Source: Lysobacter arvi
Lineage (GTDB): Bacteria; Pseudomonadota; Gammaproteobacteria; Xanthomonadales; Xanthomonadaceae
Direction: 5' to 3'
Length of the DNA stretch: 64,000 nt
Assembly: GCA_031216755.1 (NCBI GenBank)
Contig: JARUHG010000002.1
Span: 1 to 64,000 of the forward strand
The position numbers and the translations under genes were made by a program. Position 1 is the first letter of the stretch. Each line of letters opens with the position of its first letter. Of this stretch, positions 7,701-14,035 are shown piece by piece. The notes below the pieces were generated by a model. It was not told where the DNA came from and did not search any database. It saw only the letters and a list, made by a program, of their open reading frames with translations.

Positions 7701-9378
7701 GGGCGAGGTGCAACGCGCGCACGCGATTGCCCGGCAGGCTCTGCGGATCGGTGCTGGAATGGCGGAAATGGCGCAGGCGGCCGGTCGCCGGATCGAGCAC
7801 GTCCAGGCCGTCGCCCGTGCCGAACCAGACGTGCCCGTGCCGGTCTTCCACGATGGCATGCACGACCGGGTAACCCAGGCCGCTTGGATCGTTCTCGCGA
7901 TACGCGAAATGGGTGAGTTCGCCGCTGTCGGGCCGGTAGCGGTACGCGCCGTAGCCGTGGCTGCCGATCCACAACGTACCGTCGCGCCCGGTGGCGAGCG
8001 TGCGCAGCGGCGTGCGGCCCAGTTCGGGCACCGGGAGCGATCGGGCGGTACGGCGCTGCGGATCGAGCCGATACAGCCCCGCATCGGTCGCGACCCACAG
8101 GTCGTCCGGGCTGGCTTTCGCGAAGGCGGTGACGTGCGGAGTACGGCCGTTGTCGGCAAGCAGCGCGCTCAGATCCTCGAAGCGGTCCTCTTCCGGCGCG
8201 TAGCGGAACAACCGCGCGTTGTCGGTGCCCAGCCACAGCGCGCCGTCCTGGCCCTGCACGACCGAGCGGATGCTGTCGGCCGACGCCGGGCTGTCGGCGC
8301 GACGCCGATGCTCCATGTTGAAGACGTAGCGGAACCGCGTGCCGCGCGGATCGGCCACCGCGACCCCGCGGAACTGTCCGCCGATCCAGAGCATGCCGCC
8401 GCGGTCGATCATCAGCGCATTAACCGAATCGTCGGGCAGGCTCGCGTCGATGCCGGGCTCCTCACGCACCTCTTCGACGCGGCCGGTGACCGGATCGAGC
8501 CGCCGCAGGCCGTAGCCATAGACGGAAAACCACAGCTGCCGGTCGGGCGCCTGGACGATTGCCCGCACCACAGGCGCATCGCCGTCGGCCATCGGTTGCG
8601 CCGGCCACGCGCGCACGAGTTCGCGACCGTTGCTGTGCAGGCGGTACAGGCCGTCGCGCCGGCCAAGCCATAGCTGCCCGGCGGCGTCCTGGAACAGCGC
8701 GGTGACCGGCTCGGCGGGGCCGACGCGCTCGGGCAGGCTGCCGTCGAGCCGGTACAGGCCCTGCGGGCCACCCCACCAGGCCACGCCGTCGCGCGCCGCG
8801 AGCAGGCTCTGCCGGCTCGCGCTGCCGATGATCTGCGTCTCCAGCGGCACGACGGTCTGGCGCCCGCCGCTGGCCGGATCGAGGCGTTCCAGTCCGGCCA
8901 CCGTGCCGACCCAGACCTGCCCGCGGTGGGGGAGCACGGCCATGACTTGGCGATGCGGGTGCGCGGTTCCCGACGCCTTGAAGCGCCGGATCTGCCCGTT
9001 GGCGAGATCCAGCCGGCTGAGGTATTCGGAGTACGTCCCGATCCACAGCGCCTGCCCGCCGTCCATCGCCAGCGCCGTGATGTGGCTGTCGGGGAGGCTC
9101 TCGGCGTCGCGCGGGTTGTGCCGATAGGGCAGGTAGCGCTGGCCGTCGTAGCGGTGCAGGCCGCCCTGCGTGGCCACCCAGACGTAGCCCTGCGCGTCCT
9201 GCGCGATGGCGGTGACGGTGTTCTGGACCAGCCCGCGCTCGCTGCCGGGGCGGTCGAAGTAGTAGTCGCGCATCGCCGCGCCCGCCGTCCCGGCCGTGGC
9301 TGCGAAGAGCACGAAGGCCGCGCCGGCAAGCCGGGCAGCTGATATGAAGGTCTGGCAGAACACGAACACCCCCGGCAA
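4798..9378 (-). CDS. Two-propeller periplasmic sensor with PAS-GGDEF-EAL output
   Basis: A 1526-residue sensor predicted to make and/or degrade cyclic-di-GMP. After an N-terminal signal segment, about 14 Reg_prop-type repeats (LWIGT, VWVGT, LWLGT variants each followed by a Gly-Leu turn) should form two seven-bladed propellers to about residue 690. A Y_Y_Y domain follows, then one membrane helix (about 790-810), two PAS/PAC units (about 830-1075), GGDEF (about 1080-1240) with an intact RLGGDEF near 1161, and EAL (about 1255-1510) with EALLRW, DDFGTGYSSL and AEGVETE all present. The RxxD inhibitory site before GGDEF is absent. The first codon is TTG; GTG at 9369 or 9363 is equally possible. 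The ligand and the net direction of enzyme activity cannot be predicted. Confidence 0.93.
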   Translation of the reverse strand: MPGVFVFCQTFISAARLAGAAFVLFAATAGTAGAAMRDYYFDRPGSERGLVQNTVTAIAQDAQGYVWVATQGGLHRYDGQRYLPYRHNPRDAESLPDSHITALAMDGGQALWIGTYSEYLSRLDLANGQIRRFKASGTAHPHRQVMAVLPHRGQVWVGTVAGLERLDPASGGRQTVVPLETQIIGSASRQSLLAARDGVAWWGGPQGLYRLDGSLPERVGPAEPVTALFQDAAGQLWLGRRDGLYRLHSNGRELVRAWPAQPMADGDAPVVRAIVQAPDRQLWFSVYGYGLRRLDPVTGRVEEVREEPGIDASLPDDSVNALMIDRGGMLWIGGQFRGVAVADPRGTRFRYVFNMEHRRRADSPASADSIRSVVQGQDGALWLGTDNARLFRYAPEEDRFEDLSALLADNGRTPHVTAFAKASPDDLWVATDAGLYRLDPQRRTARSLPVPELGRTPLRTLATGRDGTLWIGSHGYGAYRYRPDSGELTHFAYRENDPSGLGYPVVHAIVEDRHGHVWFGTGDGLDVLDPATGRLRHFRHSSTDPQSLPGNRVRALHLARDGSLWVGTHAGLSRVVEEADGGVRFAHPLTGTLSSDLVPVVFAIAEGPGGRLWLSTQAGILSYDIRDERTRSYGLADGLQDLEFHGGSVAQLGDGRIAFGGVRGLNLFDPRRMHESGYTAPLRLLGAWVGSQAKADPRSLWQAPKLELDEGDGLLRLRIGALDFAPTAATRYRYRMDGFDRDWIDNGTAQDVTYSRLPYGHYTFLVQATNRHGAWNDATLEIPVHVAPPLWRHPLVIAAGVLAFLALVGGLTWRRLQDRRRERGYFAQIRERDERLKLALWASGEQFWDYDLERRILRRTRADDQAGLTTDLGVQTLVDANLQIHPDDLPRAIASLRRHLRGETPMYVSEHRVRETDGKWVWMRARGRVVERDATGRALRVAGTARDITANRSAERDRRIAGQVLDSMMEAVAVFDREFRFVSVNPAFTRMTGYSDAEVIGRPTRLLDSDQHDPAFYQHVRGELRRNGRWSGEIWQQRKNGDEFLCWFQGSEVLDAGGQHGHYVAVLGDITDQKRAEQELRYLANYDTLTSLPNRALLSERLSRAIVKARRGNTRIAMLFLDLDRFKDINDSLGHAAGDRILRAAAHRLQHAVGQTHTVARLGGDEFTVLLENLESIEHAEQVARDVLASFEAPLDIDQRHDVVISPSIGISLYPDHALVPTDLLKHADTAMYQAKAAGRRTFMRYTEAMDVEIRGRATISAALRGVLDRNELRLVFQPKLSLDHSRITGVEALLRWTSPELGDISPAQFIPLAEESGLILDIGEWALREACGVLKGWRMKGLDQLTMAVNVSALQLLRGNLPKQVARALVESGVPPEMLQLELTESVIMANAGQTSATLDALRSLGVGLAIDDFGTGYSSLAYLKRLPIHTLKIDKEFIGDLTRDADDEAITTTVIAMAHSLGLTVIAEGVETEAQMQFLRGRGCDEIQGYWLARPLEAASCLSFIRAWSPHSVPVGSGTVGAVS

Positions 9379-9490
9379 CGACTCCCGCGTTGCTGCGTGC
9401 AGTGTAGGCAGGCGTTCGCGCCGGCAACAACCACCGGGTTGTTACACTGCCGCCCGTCCCCCTGTCACGCACCCTGCGCCGCGCCCGATC

Positions 9491-10039
9491 GTGTCCGAAA
9501 TCGAACTGCCCTCCGTGTCCGCGATCGAGGCCGAGAGCCGCCAGCTGGCGCTCGCTGCTTCGCCCTATGAACTCCATGGCGGCCTGTGCGGCTGGCTGGC
9601 CGGCGGTGGCGCTTCGGTGCGCGAGTGGCCGGCGAAGGTGCTGGCCGACGATGCGCTGCCGGCGCCTGCCTCGGGCGGCGCGCTGGACGAACTGCGTCTG
9701 GCCAGCGCCGCGCAGCTGGCCGATCGCAGTTTCGACTTCGCCCTGCTTCTGCCCGACGCCGACGCGTCGCTCGCCGAGCGCAGCGGCGCGTTGTTCGAGT
9801 GGTGCCGCGGCTTCCTGGGCGGTTTCGGGCTGGCCACCGGTTCGCGTCCGAAGCTGTCGGACGAAGGCGCCGAAGCGCTGGGCGACCTCGCCAAACTGGC
9901 CGCCGCACAGCCGCAGAGCGACGGCGACGAGGAAGACGAGGAGGCGCTGGTCGAGATCGAGGAATTCGTGCGCGTGGCGGTGCTGCTGCTGCACGGCGAT
10001 TGCGTACTGGCGGCGCAGCATCGACAGAAGTTGAACTGA
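9491..10039 (+). CDS. ygfB: YgfB/UPF0149 family protein
   Basis: A 182-residue member of the YgfB (UPF0149) family, recognisable by the N-terminal ELHGGLCGWLAGG segment, the central FEWCRGFLGGFGL, and the acidic stretch (SDGDEEDEE) before the C-terminal helix. Family members are small all-alpha proteins; in Pseudomonas a YgfB protein modulates beta-lactamase regulation, but the general role is unsettled. I chose the GTG at 9491 because it gives the usual length; the frame is open further upstream without family similarity. It lies before pepP, the standard gammaproteobacterial order, and is divergent from the GGDEF-EAL gene. Confidence 0.9.
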   Translation: MSEIELPSVSAIEAESRQLALAASPYELHGGLCGWLAGGGASVREWPAKVLADDALPAPASGGALDELRLASAAQLADRSFDFALLLPDADASLAERSGALFEWCRGFLGGFGLATGSRPKLSDEGAEALGDLAKLAAAQPQSDGDEEDEEALVEIEEFVRVAVLLLHGDCVLAAQHRQKLN

Positions 10040-10128
10040 CGGGATTCTTGATCCGGGATTCGCAAGATCGAAGGCGCGCGCACTCCCGCTTCCAAGAATC
10101 CGAATCCGGACATCGAATCCCGGCTCCA
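10040..10128 (+). repeat. GGGATTCG-type intergenic palindrome
   Basis: The ygfB-pepP gap contains GGGATTC motifs on the left and their complements GAATCC/GAATCCC on the right, forming an imperfect long inverted repeat. The same motif pattern recurs in front of ridA, suggesting a dispersed palindromic element. Its transcription in the ygfB-pepP mRNA would give a hairpin just upstream of the pepP start. Confidence 0.55.
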
Positions 10129-11457
10129 ATGCACAAACCCCTGCGCATTCCCGACAAGGCCTACGCGCGCCGCCGCAAGCAGCTGATGCGCATGGCCGGC
10201 GACGACGCCATCGCGATCCTGCCCGCCGCGCCCGAGCGCATCCGCAGCCGCGACACGCACTATCCGTATCGCCAGGACTCGGACCTGCTGTACCTCACCG
10301 GGTTTCCCGAACCCGAAGCGGTGCTCGTGCTCGTGCCCGGCCGCAAGCACGGCGAAGTGATCCTGTTCTGCCGCGAGCGCGATCCCGAGCGCGAAGGCTG
10401 GGACGGTCCGCGTCATGGACCCGAAGGCGCGGTCGAAGCGTTCGGACTCGACGACGCGTATCCGATCACCGACCTCGACGACATCCTGCCCGGCCTGCTT
10501 GAAGGCCGGTCGCGCGTGTACTACCACTTCGGTCGCGACCAGGAATTCGACCTCAAGCTCATCGGCTGGCTCAACCGCGTGCGCGCGATGGTGCGCCAGG
10601 GCGCGCAGCCGCCGCACGAGTTCCTCGAACTGGGCCATCTGCTCGACGAGCTACGGCTGTTCAAGGATCGCGACGAGCTGCGCCTGATGCAGCGCGCCGC
10701 CGACATCAGCGTGCTCGCACACGAAACCGCGATGCTTGCGGCGCGCCCGGGTATCCACGAATACCAGCTGCAGGCGGAAGTCGAACGCGTGTTCCGCGCG
10801 CACGATGCCGAGCCGGCATACAGCAGCATCGTGGGCGCCGGCGGCAACGCCTGCGTGCTGCATTACCGCGCCAACGCGGCCCAGGCGAAGGACGGCGACC
10901 TGGTGCTCATCGACGCCGGTGCCGAATACCGCGGCTACGCGGCCGACATCACGCGCACCTTCCCGGTCAACGGCCGCTTCAGCAAGGAACAGCGCGCCCT
11001 GCACGATCTCGTCGGACAGGCGCAGGCCGCGGCGCTCGCGCAGGCACGCCCCGGCATTCCGTACGAAGCGGGCCATGTCGCGGCGGTCGAAACGCTGACC
11101 GAAGGCCTGCTGCGACTGGGCCTGCTCAAGGGACGGCTGGAGAAGCACCTCGCCGACGGCACCTATCGCCGCTTCTATCGGCACAAGACCGGGCATTGGC
11201 TCGGCCTGGACGTGCATGACGTGGGCGAATACCGCTTCGATGGCGAATCGCGCCTGCTCGAGCCGGGCATGGTGTTCACCGTCGAGCCCGGCGTCTATGT
11301 CTCGCCCGACGACACGACGGTCGACGCGAAATGGCGCGGGATCGGCATCCGCACCGAAGACGACGTGCTGGTTACGCGAGACGAGCCACAGGTGCTGACC
11401 GATGCGCTCGCACGCAGCGCCGACGAGATCGAAGCGCTGATGGCGTCGCGCGGTTGA
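10129..11457 (+). CDS. pepP: Xaa-Pro aminopeptidase
   Basis: Removes the N-terminal residue from peptides whose second residue is proline; cytosolic dinuclear-metal enzyme of peptidase family M24B. The 442 residues comprise an N-terminal creatinase-like domain (to about 170) and a pita-bread catalytic domain. Metal ligands are visible in order: the two Asp of DAGAEYRGYAADIT, the His of HKTGHWLGLDVHD, and the Glu residues of EPGVYV and IRTEDDV. The chosen ATG gives normal length; the frame extends upstream only through ygfB in another phase. A second, shorter-range prolidase-type gene (pepQ) lies 0.8 kb downstream on the other strand. The ubiH gene that follows pepP in E. coli is not present here. 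Confidence 0.95.
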   Translation: MHKPLRIPDKAYARRRKQLMRMAGDDAIAILPAAPERIRSRDTHYPYRQDSDLLYLTGFPEPEAVLVLVPGRKHGEVILFCRERDPEREGWDGPRHGPEGAVEAFGLDDAYPITDLDDILPGLLEGRSRVYYHFGRDQEFDLKLIGWLNRVRAMVRQGAQPPHEFLELGHLLDELRLFKDRDELRLMQRAADISVLAHETAMLAARPGIHEYQLQAEVERVFRAHDAEPAYSSIVGAGGNACVLHYRANAAQAKDGDLVLIDAGAEYRGYAADITRTFPVNGRFSKEQRALHDLVGQAQAAALAQARPGIPYEAGHVAAVETLTEGLLRLGLLKGRLEKHLADGTYRRFYRHKTGHWLGLDVHDVGEYRFDGESRLLEPGMVFTVEPGVYVSPDDTTVDAKWRGIGIRTEDDVLVTRDEPQVLTDALARSADEIEALMASRG

Positions 11458-11507
11458 GGTGCTCGCCGGCATCCCGCCTCGCCGTCCGCGTCATGCCATC
11501 CGCGTCA

Positions 11508-11735
11508 CCGTCATCCCGGCGAAAGCCGGGACCCAGGCCCGTAACGTTCGGGCACTCTCGTCGCGGACTCCGGCGATCCCGATGAAAGCCGCGACCCAGG
11601 TCCGTATTGTCCGGGCACTCTTGTTCTGGTGAACAGCCTCACCGTCATTCCAGCGAAAGCTGGAATCCATTTCGACCTTGCCGTTGGCCGTTGCCCTGCT
11701 CTTGCTCGTCATTCCCGCGAAGGCGGGCTCGCGCT
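11508..11735. repeat. Cluster of four dRS3-like CGTCATTCC palindromes
   Basis: Four related units occur in about 230 bases. The clearest are TCCCGGC-GAAA-GCCGGGA at 11514-11531 and ATTCCAGC-GAAA-GCTGGAAT at 11647-11666, each after CGTC; a degenerate copy lies near 11575-11600 and another at 11707-11728. Between palindromes a second module, CCAGGCCCGTAACGTTCGGGCAC, recurs in altered form at 11594-11622 and again in the cluster near 61.7 kb. Such units resemble dRS3-type repeats common in Proteobacteria; a translated frame through them yields the familiar spurious VIPAKAGI peptide. Confidence 0.8.
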
Positions 11736-12189
11736 TCACTTCGGCGAAGCCGAACATCCATGGGCTTTCCACGCTTTCCCTTCAGCGCTGAAGAGCAAAG
11801 AAGAATCACTAGCCAAGCTTCCGATCGCCTGCGGCGCCCGGGTCACTATTGCTTGCCGAAAGAAAAGCAACCAAAAAAAGGGCCTTCCATTTGCCCAGAT
11901 CAATCCCACGACCGGGAAGCAGGTAGGCGCGTTCGCGATTCGTTTGGCCCGCGCTTGCGGCGCGGGCGTTCGGGCGATGCGCGAGCCAGTGGCTCGCAAG
12001 CACGCATCGCCCTCACTCCATGGCTCAGCGCTCACCGCCGCACATCCCGTGCGGCGCCCTCCGGGGCCAGCGACTTGCCAGGCTGTTCAACAGCAACGGC
12101 AACAGCAACGCTGGAAGCAACTGCCTAAAGCAGCACTCGAAGTAAAGCCATCGGCCCGACGCCGCCGACGCCTCGAAACGCAAACCGCA
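11736..12189. other. Gene-less region with a degenerate repeat-like composition
   Basis: This 450-base stretch lies between the palindrome cluster and the pepQ terminator. It has lower coding quality and runs of A unusual for the window (CAACCAAAAAAAGGGCC), plus a small inverted repeat, TTGCTT / AAGCAA, around 11851-11872. An open frame crosses it, but it starts in the palindromes, lacks a ribosome binding site and has no recognisable domain. I see no intact gene. Confidence 0.5.
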
Positions 12190-12230
12190 TAAACAAGAAC
12201 GCCGCAACCGAAGACCCGGTCGCGGCGTTC
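12190..12230 (-). terminator. Terminator of pepQ
   Basis: On the minus strand a stem of about 14 bp with one mismatch (arms GAACGCCGC and GCGGCGTTC at its base) starts 23 bases after the pepQ stop and is followed by TTGTTT. This fits an intrinsic terminator. Confidence 0.7.
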
Positions 12231-12253
12231 GTCGATCAAACGAGAGAAAAGGA

Positions 12254-13576
12254 TCAGGCCGCTTCGTCGAAGCTTTCGCGGGTGAGGTTGATCGGCGCGT
12301 CGGCGGTGCAGACCACGTCGTCCTCGATGCGGATGCCGCCGTACGGCTTGAACGCGTCCACGCGCGCCCAGTCGACGCTGTCGGCGTGGCCGTTCTTCTT
12401 CACTTCGTCCAGCAGCATGTCGATGAAATACAGCCCGGGTTCGATCGTCACCGCCATGCCGGGTTCGAGCACGCGCGTCAGGCGCAGGTACGGATGACCC
12501 TCGGGCTTGGCGATGATGCCGCCCTCGTCGCTGGCCGCGAAGCCGGCGACGTCGTGCACCTGCAGGCCGATGCCGTGGCCGATGCCGTGCGGGAAGAACG
12601 CGCTGCTCACGCCGGTGGCGACGGCGGCTTCCGGCGACACGGTGATCACGCCGAAATCCTTCAGCACGCCGGCGAGCGCCAGGTGCGCATCCAGGTGGAT
12701 CTGCTTGTAGTCGGTGCCGGCGCGCACCTGGTCGCACATCTTCAGCTGCGCCGCGTCCACCGCGTCGATCATCGCCCGGAATTCGCTGCCGGCGTCGTAG
12801 GCGTAGCTGCGCGTGATGTCGCAGGCGTAGCCGCCGTGGGCCGCGCCGGCATCGATGAGGAAGCTGCGCGGCGACTGCGGCGCGACGGTGTCGCGATCGG
12901 TGTAATGCAGCACCGCGCCGTGTTCGTTGATCGCGATGATGTTGCTGTACGGCAGGTCGTTGGCATCCTGCGCCGCGGCCTGGCAATACACCAGGTGGAT
13001 GCCGAATTCGCTCGCGCCGGCCCGGAACGCGCGTTCGGCCGCGCGATGCGCGCGCACGCCGCGGCGGGAGGCTTCGCGCATCATCGCCACTTCATACGGC
13101 GTCTTGAACGCGCGGTGGTACTCGAGGTAATTCACGACCGGCGCGGGGTTGTTCGGAACGAAATTCCCGACCGCGCTCTGCGGCTCGCCCAGGATCGCGC
13201 AGCGCGCCGGATTCGCCGGCAGGTGCTGCACCGCCTCCTCGGGCGTGCGGATGGTGACGATGTCGAAATGCTCGACCCAGTAACCGCTCGGCGCCGACGG
13301 CACGACGTGCCAGTAGTCGAAAGGCTGCAGGAAAATCAGCCTGGGCTTCTGGCCCGGCGTGGCGACCAGCCAGCTGCCCGGTGCGCGCGTGAGCGGCAGC
13401 CACGCCTTGAACTGCGGATTGACCGCGTACGGGTAATCCCGGTCGTCGAACACCTGGTAGTGCGAGGTGCCGCTGGGAACGACGAGGTGGTCGAAACCAC
13501 CGCGGGCCAGCGCCTGTTCGGTGCGGCGGTGCAGTTCGGCGATGTGGTCGGGGTACAGCGCGGCGACAGTGGTCAT
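12254..13576 (-). CDS. pepQ: Xaa-Pro dipeptidase (prolidase)
   Basis: Hydrolyses Xaa-Pro dipeptides; M24B metallopeptidase, cytosolic. The 440 residues match bacterial PepQ: an N-terminal domain containing the FKAWLPL and DYWH segments, then a catalytic domain with metal ligands in DAGAAHGGYACDIT, the HGIGHGIGLQVHD box, IEPGLYF and IRIEDDV. All five expected ligands are present. It has its own terminator and is transcribed alone, convergent with pepP. The ATG at 13576 gives a start close to family expectation. Confidence 0.93.
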   Translation of the reverse strand: MTTVAALYPDHIAELHRRTEQALARGGFDHLVVPSGTSHYQVFDDRDYPYAVNPQFKAWLPLTRAPGSWLVATPGQKPRLIFLQPFDYWHVVPSAPSGYWVEHFDIVTIRTPEEAVQHLPANPARCAILGEPQSAVGNFVPNNPAPVVNYLEYHRAFKTPYEVAMMREASRRGVRAHRAAERAFRAGASEFGIHLVYCQAAAQDANDLPYSNIIAINEHGAVLHYTDRDTVAPQSPRSFLIDAGAAHGGYACDITRSYAYDAGSEFRAMIDAVDAAQLKMCDQVRAGTDYKQIHLDAHLALAGVLKDFGVITVSPEAAVATGVSSAFFPHGIGHGIGLQVHDVAGFAASDEGGIIAKPEGHPYLRLTRVLEPGMAVTIEPGLYFIDMLLDEVKKNGHADSVDWARVDAFKPYGGIRIEDDVVCTADAPINLTRESFDEAA

Positions 13577-13673
13577 TCGAGTGCGTTCGGGGCGGGATGC
13601 TCGCCGCTATTCTGCCGTAAAGCCGCCGGCGCCAGTTTGCGGCGGCGGTCGGGCGCGCGGTGCCCCGTCGCGC

Positions 13674-14024
13674 TCACATGGGCCGGCCGTTCCCCGATTC
13701 CAGCCAATGCCGCAACTGCTGGAGCTCGCTCTCCAGCATCGTGATGAAGCGGAACCCGGACCAGGTCTGTCCCGGCGTGCTGGTGCTGTCCTGCCAGAGC
13801 AGGTGCGCGCCGACTTCGATGGGCGAGGACTGGTGCGGCGCGCCGCGCAGGTTGAAGCGCAGCTGGTAGAGGCCGTCCTCGACCAGCGGCGCGGTGGCGA
13901 TCAGCAGCATCCCGGTTTCGGAGAGGTTGCTGAGCTGGCCGATCACCGTGTCGGTCATGGTGTCGACCACCTGCACCGGTTCCTGGATCGCACGGCGACG
14001 GGCGCGGCGGAACTCTTCCATCAT
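13674..14024 (-). CDS. PilZ domain protein
   Basis: A 116-residue single-domain protein resembling the cyclic-di-GMP receptor fold PilZ. An Arg cluster at the N-terminus (FRRARRRAIQEPV) sits where the RxxxR motif belongs, and LSNLSETGM holds the second motif as NxSxxG rather than the canonical DxSxxG. C-di-GMP binding is therefore plausible but not certain. It starts 11 bases after the DUF1631 gene, so the two are almost certainly cotranscribed and probably act together. A GGDEF-EAL enzyme that could set c-di-GMP levels is encoded nearby. Confidence 0.85.
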   Translation of the reverse strand: MMEEFRRARRRAIQEPVQVVDTMTDTVIGQLSNLSETGMLLIATAPLVEDGLYQLRFNLRGAPHQSSPIEVGAHLLWQDSTSTPGQTWSGFRFITMLESELQQLRHWLESGNGRPM

Positions 14025-14035
14025 GCGGGCATCCT

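Noticed and set aside
4747-8673. Plus-strand open frame of 1308 codons
   Set aside because: It is exactly antisense to the propeller-GGDEF-EAL gene, is rich in His/Arg/Gln/Ala as expected of the antisense of GC-rich coding DNA, and has no recognisable domain or ribosome binding site.
11629-12192. Open frame encoding a protein beginning near a VIPAKAGI motif
   Set aside because: The motif is the known translation product of dRS3-type palindromes; the rest has no domain and no ribosome binding site.
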